Source: Mesorhizobium sp. B2-7-2 (lineage in GTDB: Bacteria > Pseudomonadota > Alphaproteobacteria > Rhizobiales > Rhizobiaceae). From it: a stretch of DNA of 64,000 nucleotides. The position numbers and the translations under genes were made by a program. Location of the stretch: the NCBI RefSeq assembly GCF_006440775.1, contig NZ_VFTZ01000004.1, positions 301,650 to 365,649 of the forward strand, written 5' to 3'. Numbering within the stretch: the stretch's first letter is position 1; each line of letters begins with the position of its first letter. The notes below the pieces were generated by a model. The model was not told where the DNA came from. It saw only the letters and a list, made by a program, of their open reading frames with translations, and did no database searches. Shown here in pieces: positions 57,731-64,000 of this stretch.

Positions 57731-58987
57731 ATGAACATCAACGCGTTCACGGCTCATGAATCCAATGTTCGCCGATATTGCCGGGCCTTTCCCACAGTCT
57801 TTACGAAGGCACTGGGGGCGACGATCTGGGACGAGACCGGCAAGCCTCACATCGATTTCCTTGTGGGTTCCGGCGCGCTCAACTACGGACACAACAACCC
57901 GAATATTATGGCACCAGCAATCGAATATCTTATCGGTGAGAACATTGTGCTGTCGCTTGATATGCATACGGTGGCTAAGCGTGACTTCATTGAAGCCTTT
58001 GTGGATTCGATCCTGAAACCCAGGGGGCTTTCCTACAAGATACAGTTTCCTGGGCCGACGGGCACAAACGCCAACGAAGCGGCGCTGGCCCTTGCGCGAA
58101 AGTATACCGGCCGCTCGAGCGTCATGGCATTCACAAATGCGTTCCACGGTATGTCGCTCGGCTCGCTAGCGATCTCGGGGTCGGCGTCCACCAGAGAGCT
58201 GGGAGGCGTTGCGCGCCACGATGTGATCCGTATCCCATTTGACGGCTATCCGAGCCAAGCGTTCGATTCCGCCAATTACATTGATTGCGTTTTGAGCGAC
58301 CCAGGGAGCGGCATAGAAAAGCCAGCCGCAATCATTCTGGAGACCATCCAGGCAGAAGGGGGCATGAACGCCGCATCCGCGGCTTGGCTCATAGAAATTC
58401 AGCGCATTTGCCGCAAGCATGGCATTGTTTTTATCGTCGACGATATCCAGGCGGGTGCGGGCCGAACAGGCGATTTCTTCTCCTTCGAGTTCGCCAAAAT
58501 CGAACCCGACATCGTGTGCCTTTCCAAGTCACTGAGCGGTTCAGGGAGTCCGTTCTCCATTGTCCTTATTCGCCCCGACATGGACATATGGAAACCCGGA
58601 GAACATAGCGGGACCTTCAGAGGCAATAATTTCGCCTTCGTGACGGCAGGGGCCATGTCCAAAATGTGGTCGGACAGCCGGTTTACTGCAGGCGTGGAAC
58701 AGACAGCGGCCAAACTGCAGGGGCACCTTGACCGCCTCGTCGCGAAATTTCCCAGATACATTGAACAAAAACGGGGCCGCGGTCTGATGGCTGGCCTCAA
58801 GTTCCGTTCACCGGCCCTGGTCGGCAGCGTGCACGATGTCGCGTTCGAGAATGGCCTGCTTATCGAATCCTCAGGGCCAAATCGCGACGTGATCAAAGTC
58901 CTCCCGCCGATAACCATCACCGATGTCGAACTTGATAACGGCGTCGCCATTCTTGACCACGCACTACAGGAGCAAGACAATGCGTAA
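57731..58987 (+). CDS. Diaminobutyrate-2-oxoglutarate-type aminotransferase (EctB/RhbA-like)
   Basis: 418 residues, class III PLP aminotransferase. Typical segments are FPGPTGTNANEAALALARKYT, VDDIQAGAGRTGDFFSFE (the EctB/DABA-aminotransferase signature) and the PLP lysine in CLSKSLSGSGSP near residue 262. It would make 2,4-diaminobutyrate from aspartate semialdehyde and glutamate, or the reverse. Start ATG 57731 follows GAGGACCTAAAG; an upstream GTG (57701) is possible. The oxygenase gene overlaps its end. No ectA or ectC lies near, so ectoine is not the product. Part of a broken second copy lies at 60.4 kb. Confidence 0.87.
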   Translation: MNINAFTAHESNVRRYCRAFPTVFTKALGATIWDETGKPHIDFLVGSGALNYGHNNPNIMAPAIEYLIGENIVLSLDMHTVAKRDFIEAFVDSILKPRGLSYKIQFPGPTGTNANEAALALARKYTGRSSVMAFTNAFHGMSLGSLAISGSASTRELGGVARHDVIRIPFDGYPSQAFDSANYIDCVLSDPGSGIEKPAAIILETIQAEGGMNAASAAWLIEIQRICRKHGIVFIVDDIQAGAGRTGDFFSFEFAKIEPDIVCLSKSLSGSGSPFSIVLIRPDMDIWKPGEHSGTFRGNNFAFVTAGAMSKMWSDSRFTAGVEQTAAKLQGHLDRLVAKFPRYIEQKRGRGLMAGLKFRSPALVGSVHDVAFENGLLIESSGPNRDVIKVLPPITITDVELDNGVAILDHALQEQDNA

Positions 58988-59819
58988 TCAGATTCCTCAA
59001 CCGCCCGCCATCTCTCCTGTTTCGATCAGACACCGGACCGGCTCGATCAGCACTGCTGACATCATCTCGGTCCTGAAAGGCGAGACGACCGCTCTGCACA
59101 TCAAGCAGGCTTTCAGCACTGAAGTAGCCGAGGAGATCAGCGCGAACTTCAGTGCCAGTACCGGTCTCAAGCAGCGAAAGGATGGAGTGCCAGGACAGTA
59201 TGTTGGCGCATCCCACTACAGGAAGGATGCAGCCACCTATTTCGCAGAGGCCGAAAATGCGCGGCCGCACGTCGAGGCCCTGTTTAAGAATTTGGTTGAC
59301 CCGGTCCGAGCAATATTCAGCGCATTGAAGCGCGAGCTTCACAACCAGGGCATCGAACTGCGACTGGCCCGTTCAGAACACGGTCAGGCCAATGTTTGTC
59401 GTGCCATCAACTGGTCTGGCAGCGGCGCATTTTCATTGGACCCCCACGACGACGTCGCTCAAGTCTTATGTGCTGGCAATGGTTATGAGCTTTCTTCCGT
59501 GGCGCACAACACTGTCGCAGCATTTAACTTCTATCCGAGCATGCCCGAGGAAGGCGGCAATCTGAGGCTCTGGAGCCATAAGCCGACAGTTGCCGACCGA
59601 AAGTCGCAGGGCGTGGAAACCACCGGCTATCCCTACTCGGCAGCCTATCTCGAGGCCGTTCCTTGCCGCGAGATCCAGCTCAAGGCCGGGGATATCGCTT
59701 TGATCGATGGCGGCTTCGTTCACGGGGTTACCGGTCAACCAGGCAACGGAAAGCGTCGCTTGTTGCTGAACAGCTTTTTCGGGTTTGCGCGGCCGGATCT
59801 TGTTCTCTGGTGGACCTGA
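58980..59819 (+). CDS. 2-Oxoglutarate/Fe(II)-type oxygenase
   Basis: 279 residues. The iron-binding facial triad is suggested by H-x-D in SLDPHDDVAQ (about residue 157) and the distal His in DGGFVHGVTGQ (about residue 248), followed by the Arg-bearing strand KRRLLLNSFFGF. The N-terminal part contains an insertion typical of small-molecule hydroxylases. It is not EctD-like. Its ATG overlaps the aminotransferase stop region by eight bases, so the two are coupled and probably act on one pathway, such as hydroxylation of a diamino acid or derivative. Confidence 0.75.
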   Translation: MRNQIPQPPAISPVSIRHRTGSISTADIISVLKGETTALHIKQAFSTEVAEEISANFSASTGLKQRKDGVPGQYVGASHYRKDAATYFAEAENARPHVEALFKNLVDPVRAIFSALKRELHNQGIELRLARSEHGQANVCRAINWSGSGAFSLDPHDDVAQVLCAGNGYELSSVAHNTVAAFNFYPSMPEEGGNLRLWSHKPTVADRKSQGVETTGYPYSAAYLEAVPCREIQLKAGDIALIDGGFVHGVTGQPGNGKRRLLLNSFFGFARPDLVLWWT

Positions 59820-60137
59820 CTTTGGAGGACCGACCTTTAATGCGGATGGATTGCGCATCTATCAGCGTCGATGCGCAGTCGACTGCTGCTGACCTTCGAC
59901 TTACGCCCGCCCGCCACCGGATCGCCCGCAACGGATGATTGCGCCGCACCCGCGCCTCAAGGTCAACATAGCTAAACAGTTCGCCAGCTCGATCGTCGCC
60001 GCCGCGCACGTCACTTCCGAATCCCTTCGGAACCAGTGAATTACCGCTGCGATCCGGTGGCGAGTGCCTTTTCAACAGCTTGCTAGAGAAATACCCAAAC
60101 ATCGGGGTTGCAGTCATGCTGGAAAACCGGTGCGGTT
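59820..60137. other. Spacer after the oxygenase gene
   Basis: About 320 bp without motif or clear promoter. Confidence 0.45.
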
Positions 60138-60398
60138 ATGTCAGTCGCCCATGCCAACAACGCCGCCGATAGCGCTGCCGCAAAGGCGGGTACTGACTGT
60201 CAAGGTATCGCTATCCCAAGCGTTGCAACAGATTCGTCAAACAAGTTTACAGACTCTTTGCGAATGCAAGTCGCTGACCATGGTAAGTTCGCTTTAAGTC
60301 CGAGATTGGCCGTAGCTAATCGTCAACTCAATGGTTTGGAATGCGTGAACATAGAACCTGCAGCTTTGATCGCAAGACGCACCAGAGAGGCCCTTTAA
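60138..60398 (+). CDS. Putative small protein before the broken aminotransferase copy
   Basis: 86 residues (MSVAHANNAADSAAAKAGTD). No known motif and no strong ribosome site. It ends directly at the start of the broken aminotransferase copy. Could be real or chance. Confidence 0.25.
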   Translation: MSVAHANNAADSAAAKAGTDCQGIAIPSVATDSSNKFTDSLRMQVADHGKFALSPRLAVANRQLNGLECVNIEPAALIARRTREAL

Positions 60399-60645
60399 TT
60401 GATATCGACATTTTCGAAGCTCATGAGTCTAACGTTCGTCGCTATTGCCGGTCGTTTCCAACCGTCTTTACGAAGGCCCTCGGAGCGACAATCTGGGACG
60501 AGGCCGGTAAGCCATTTCTCGATTTCCTTGTAGGGTCCGGCGCACTCAACTAGGGACCCAACTATCCTTGCGCCAGCAATTGAATATCTCGTCGGTGAAA
60601 ACATTCCTCTCTCGCTTGATATGTATACTGCGGCAAACGTATCCG
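60399..60645 (+). pseudogene. 5' fragment of a second EctB-like aminotransferase
   Basis: The reading DIDIFEAHESNVRRYCRSFP, then TVFTKALGATIWDEAGKP and DFLVGSGALN, is close to the intact gene's first 50 codons; a stop (TAG) and a small deletion follow, then EYLVGENI and LSLDMYT can still be recognised. The start codon is also altered (TTG or ATT region). The rest of the gene is missing, and the DNA becomes A/T-rich (60740-60870). Confidence 0.85.
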
Positions 60646-61054
60646 GGCAAAGACAACGAGGACGCGCTACCGTGCAGCAAGAAGGGGTGGGTAACTACCG
60701 AACAGGCGCATATCCCTATTTCACATTCATCAAAATCGCGTTGCAAAAGGTATGCATGATTGCTGTAAGCTATAATGTTTACTCAGAATATGTGACGTAT
60801 AATTGTGTAAGAGACTGTCGAGAGTTCGAGTTCAGGAAAATTCTATGTCATTTGATTTAGACAACTTTTTCTGGTTCGATGCGGGGACTTTGGCCGGAAA
60901 GGGTTCGGCCACGCTCGTTCGCCTCCGCTCGTGGAGCAGTGCTGCTATATCACGGAGGCGGTCTGCAAAGTAAATCATTCCACCCTTCATCGCTGAGATC
61001 CGGCAGGGAACTGTCGATCTGTTCGCTGGCAAACAATCACCAGGGAGAACTACA

Positions 61055-62005
61055 ATGTTTCGCAATAATTTGAATTCGGACCTCGTCCAGTTGCAAAAGA
61101 TCGACCCGCTGGCCTTCAAGGCGATCGAGCCCGGAATAGCTAGAGAGTCATCCGCCTGCCTTACAAATCTGGCGAATCTCTCGCGCAATGAGTTCACCTC
61201 GGAAGGGCGTGGGGCGGATTACCTCGATAGCATCCAACTGTCGCTGCTGGCACGATCGGAGGGTGTGATGGATCTTCTGGGCAAGATGCACCCCAATGGT
61301 TGCGACGGACTTTGTTCATCAATGATCATCTGCGATCTTCTCGCCGGTGACGGCTACGTGAACAAGGTAGCCCATCAGATCTTGGGTGCGGCGCGCTGCC
61401 CGACGTTCATCAACTCTGACATCTCTCAGTTCATGGTGGACCGTTGCATCCGCGACGGCCTTTTCGCAATCTGGCAAAGCGCGACCGATCCGTTCTGGAT
61501 TAAAGACGGGTCGGTGGACGGTGTGCTGATGGCTTACGGCACGCACCACATCCCGCACGCTCAACGCACCACCGCTGTCCAAGCGGCTGCGCGAATTCTT
61601 CGGCCCGGTGGCGTCTTCGTTCTTCATGACTTCGAAGAGGGTTCAGCCACCGCCCGCTGGTTCGCTGACGTAGTGTCAACTCATTCGGTGACGCCACACG
61701 ACTATCCTCATTTCACCGCGGGCGAGGTTCTTGATCTGTTCGCTGCTGCGCAGTTCGATGAGGTGACTGTGCAGCGAATTACAGACCCATTCGTCTTCCA
61801 GGCAGAAGACGAGGAGAGCGTTCTCCAATCGCTGGCCAAATACGTCGTGAAGATGTACGGGCTAGAGAAGCTCCGCAACGATACGCAGCGTGTGCTCGCG
61901 CTTCTTGATGAGTATTTCGGGCTCGCCGTGACGGGAACCTCTCGCGGTGGCTTCGAAGCGCGCATAGCGCGCAACGCTTTGGTCGGCAGTGGGCGACGGG
62001 TGTGA
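61055..62005 (+). CDS. SAM-dependent methyltransferase, class I
   Basis: 316 residues. Motif I is ICDLLAGDGYVNKVA near residue 95, a following acidic position is in FINSDISQFM, and DGVLMAYGTHHIPHAQR with AAARILRPGGVFVLHDFE are the motif III/post-III region. The C-terminal 100 residues have no catalytic motif I know. Start ATG after CAGGGAGAA. It lies just downstream of the aminotransferase fragment, so the intact arrangement may once have been aminotransferase-methyltransferase. Substrate unknown; possibly O-, N- or carboxyl-methylation of the pathway product. Confidence 0.85.
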   Translation: MFRNNLNSDLVQLQKIDPLAFKAIEPGIARESSACLTNLANLSRNEFTSEGRGADYLDSIQLSLLARSEGVMDLLGKMHPNGCDGLCSSMIICDLLAGDGYVNKVAHQILGAARCPTFINSDISQFMVDRCIRDGLFAIWQSATDPFWIKDGSVDGVLMAYGTHHIPHAQRTTAVQAAARILRPGGVFVLHDFEEGSATARWFADVVSTHSVTPHDYPHFTAGEVLDLFAAAQFDEVTVQRITDPFVFQAEDEESVLQSLAKYVVKMYGLEKLRNDTQRVLALLDEYFGLAVTGTSRGGFEARIARNALVGSGRRV

Positions 62006-62348
62006 AATTATCACTGGGTCGACCAAGGTCGATTTCTGCTTCACCCTGCCGTGTGTCATCTGCTTTGAATTCTCGAATTGCTACCGCTCAATTAGAGTTG
62101 TCTAGCCCAACAGTATGAAACGTATCAACATCGGACACAGCGAGATATCTGAACAGGCGATTGGCTTTCACTCAGTCCGATCGATAGACGAGGTTTCTGG
62201 CGAGGCGCCGGAACTTGCATGTCGTGCCATGGTATCTAAGAGAGGGCTCGTCAATCGCCTTGATCATAGCCGCGCATCTTGATCGCCTGCCGATCTTAGA
62301 GTCGATTGGTGCCCTCGCAACCGATCTGCCCTCGCAACTGAGAAGCCA
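62006..62348. other. Spacer with no recognisable gene
   Basis: About 340 bp. A minus-strand frame of 62 codons (62172-62360) has no motif I can assign. Confidence 0.5.
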
Positions 62349-63191
62349 ATGCCACGGCACCTACTCCAAGCACCTATCGAACTAGAGGATGTACCCGGAT
62401 ACCGTTGGAAGGATGGGCTTCTTGGGCCGGATGAGCCTAACCCGGTTGGGCATGTTTGCCCGACAGGATCATCGCCGTTTCTTCTGCTCTGCGATCATGC
62501 TGGTCGGCTGATCCCTAAGTCGCTCGGGTCTCTTGGCGTCTCTCCAGCCGATCTCATACGTCATATTGCTTACGACATCGGTGCTCTCGGCGTCAGTAGA
62601 CGGGTGTCCGAACGACTCGACGCCGAGTTGATCTACCAGCGCTACTCCCGGCTTATCGTTGACTGCAATCGTCCACCCCACAACCCGACAGCATTTGTCA
62701 CGATGACCGACGGAACGACTATCGCGGGGAATCTGGATCTAACTGTACCGGCTGCTGCCATGCGCCTGTCTGAGATCTTTCATCCCTACCAAGCGAGGAT
62801 CGAGCATGTGGTTCGGACCCGTCTTGCCGCGAAACGTCCAACGGTGATCTTGACCGTCCACAGTTTCACCCCTTGGCACACCGACTACCCGACGCCGCGC
62901 CCTTGGCACCTAGGCCTTCTTTTCAACGAAGATCGCCGCCTGGCAGACGCGCTGGCCGAAGAATTCAAGATGGCGGGCGATCTCGACATTGGCTTCAATC
63001 AGCCTTACGCGCTGGAAAATGAGTCGGATTATGCAGTCCCCGTCTACGCGGAACATCGAGGTCTGCTCGGAATCGAGTTGGAAATTAGGCAGGATATGAT
63101 CACGGAACCGGCCGATCAGATCAAATGGGGTGATCGGTTAGCGGAAGCACTGAGAGCTGCGCTTAGACGCATCGCTCCTGAATTTGTCTGA
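62349..63191 (+). CDS. N-formylglutamate amidohydrolase family protein
   Basis: 280 residues of the N-formylglutamate amidohydrolase/HutG-like family: LLCDHAGRLIPKSLG near residue 47 (metal-binding D-H), SRLIVDCNRPP (D-x-N-R) near residue 115, VILTVHSFTP (H) near residue 172 and GIELEIRQD near residue 247 (E). It cleaves a formyl or related amide from an amino acid. Full-length by family standards. Together with the aminotransferase, oxygenase and methyltransferase it could belong to an amino-acid-derived pathway in which an acyl protecting group is removed last. Confidence 0.88.
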   Translation: MPRHLLQAPIELEDVPGYRWKDGLLGPDEPNPVGHVCPTGSSPFLLLCDHAGRLIPKSLGSLGVSPADLIRHIAYDIGALGVSRRVSERLDAELIYQRYSRLIVDCNRPPHNPTAFVTMTDGTTIAGNLDLTVPAAAMRLSEIFHPYQARIEHVVRTRLAAKRPTVILTVHSFTPWHTDYPTPRPWHLGLLFNEDRRLADALAEEFKMAGDLDIGFNQPYALENESDYAVPVYAEHRGLLGIELEIRQDMITEPADQIKWGDRLAEALRAALRRIAPEFV

Positions 63192-63459
63192 AAGGAACGC
63201 ACGGCCCGAGCCAGCACTCTCGGAATGAAAATCCCCGCGTGGTGATGATTGGCAATCAGGGCTTGTCGGTTGTAATAAAATGCGCGGACGCTCGTTTCCG
63301 GTGGAACGCGTAGCGGCCTATTCGGCAGATTTGCAACCTGAGCGGGCCCGTTACCTTAACCACTGTGCGGAATTCGGGCCGACTCCCGCTTCGCTGACGA
63401 TAAGGCGCATCGAGCTTGAACACAGTAAGGGGTGGTGATCAACGGTGCCGGCGGTCGGC
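63192..63459. other. Spacer before the IS66 remnant
   Basis: About 270 bp with no gene; it should include the left end of the IS66-type element, but I could not fix its inverted repeat. Confidence 0.45.
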
Positions 63460-63944
63460 GTCACTGGTCGGTGGATGACAAGGCGCGGATCATCGCGGAG
63501 ACGCTGGAGCCGAACGCAATCATTTCCTAGGCCGCCCGTCGGTATCGCCTTAGGCCGCAGCAGGTCTTCGCCTGGCGCCGCGAAGCGCGCAAAAAGGCCA
63601 CTTCGGTGCAGCAAGATTCTCCTGCCTTTGTGCCGACGGTGTTGGCGGCGGCGGAACCTGTAGTCAGCCGTTCACCGAAGCAGCGGAAACGGCAAGCCAC
63701 CCGAGATGCCGGTATGATCGAGCTTGAGATCGACGGCATCGTCATGCGCGTCGGCCGGGGCGCCGATATCAAGACGGTGGCCGCAGTAATCCGCGCGCTG
63801 AAGGCGGACCTCGTGATCGGGCCGACGGGGGCGGTCAAGGTGATGGTCGCGACGAAGCCAGTGGACTTCCGCAAGGGCGCCGAGGGTTTGGCCGCGCTGG
63901 TGCGCGAGACGATGGGCGCCGATCCGTTCTTATGCATCGGGTGA
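63460..63944 (+). mobile_element. IS66-family remnant: tnpA with internal stop joined to the start of tnpB
   Basis: The frame reads RRHWSVDDKARIIAETLEPN, a TAG stop (63528-63530), then RRYRLRPQQVFAWRREARKK, IELEIDGIVMRVGRGADIKT and VIRALKA, which is IS66 TnpA. It continues in the same frame into GPTGAVKVMVATKPVDFRKG and LAALVRETMGADPF, the start of TnpB, and breaks off there near 63930. In intact elements tnpB is a separate overlapping gene of about 115 codons, and the large tnpC follows; neither is complete here. The element is dead. Confidence 0.85.
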
Positions 63945-64000
63945 GATTTTGTGGCGGAGCCGTCCTGGCGCCAGCCGAGGTCTGCCAAATCTGGAATCCT

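Noticed and set aside
58980..59819. Calling the oxygenase EctD (ectoine hydroxylase)
   Set aside because: The EctD signature is not seen and no ectA or ectC is present.

Overview
The window looks like part of the symbiosis island of a nodulating Mesorhizobium (alphaproteobacterium). The evidence is a near-complete rhizobial nitrogenase gene set (nifHDKENX, nifB, nifS, nifW, nifZ, nifQ, fixABCX, fixU, fdxN, fdxB), an oxygen-sensitive type NifA, a second rpoN next to a peroxiredoxin gene, an acdS gene, a cytochrome P450 operon, two nod boxes, and many gene-poor stretches holding insertion-sequence and phage debris. I see no tRNA or rRNA gene, no CRISPR array and no replication origin.

Layout. 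1-1.9 kb: nifA (+). 1.9-5.4 kb: decayed DNA with a phage-like remnant and one orphan NifA-type upstream site. 5.4-20.3 kb: one long minus-strand block, read from high to low coordinates: iscA-like, nifS, a decayed nifV, nifW, fixABCX, nifB, fdxN, nifZ, fixU, a SIR2-like gene and a two-subunit ABC exporter. 20.6-22.0 kb: a heme-handling gene (hmuS/hemS type) divergent from the iscA gene, then a small secreted protein. 22.9-28.3 kb: an oxidative operon (P450, ferredoxin fused to an NTF2-like domain, a double short-chain dehydrogenase, a luciferase-like flavin monooxygenase). 28.7-32.2 kb: nifQ, and convergent to it a repeat-bearing protein, peroxiredoxin and rpoN2. 33.3-34.5 kb: an MFS exporter. 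35.1-44.9 kb: nifHDKENX, a nifX-associated gene, an atypical response regulator and a universal stress protein. 45.2-47.5 kb: a nod-box-driven O-acyltransferase with a small downstream gene. 48-49.7 kb: decayed DNA with a second nod box and two repeated sigma-54 promoter units. 49.9-55.9 kb: an N-hydroxylating monooxygenase, a TlpA-like thioredoxin with a long C-terminal extension, a broken nifX-associated gene followed by intact DUF683 and fdxB, then acdS. 56.3-63.2 kb: a LuxR-type regulator, then a diaminobutyrate-type aminotransferase, a 2-oxoglutarate-type oxygenase, a broken second aminotransferase copy, a methyltransferase and an N-formylglutamate amidohydrolase-like gene. 63.4-64 kb: an IS66 remnant.

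Regulation is the unifying theme. By reading I found -24/-12 (sigma-54) promoters, several with a TGT-N10-ACA NifA site at a suitable distance, in front of nifH, nifB, fixA, the iscA/hmuS divergent pair, the P450 operon, the rpoN2 operon, the TlpA-like gene and the LuxR-type gene, plus a duplicated pair near 49.2-49.5 kb. The window encodes both NifA and RpoN, so it appears to carry its own regulatory circuit and to extend it to heme handling, redox, quorum-type sensing and probably an uncharacterised small-molecule pathway.

The most novel candidates are: (i) the LuxR-type regulator under a NifA-type promoter beside the aminotransferase/oxygenase/methyltransferase/amidohydrolase genes; (ii) the duplicated sigma-54 promoter units with micro-ORFs at 49.2-49.6 kb; (iii) the shared NifA site between iscA-nifS and hmuS; (iv) the nod-box-driven OafA-SGNH acyltransferase; and (v) the SIR2-like gene plus heterodimeric ABC exporter at the end of the nif block. 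All functional assignments come from reading motifs; no database search was run.
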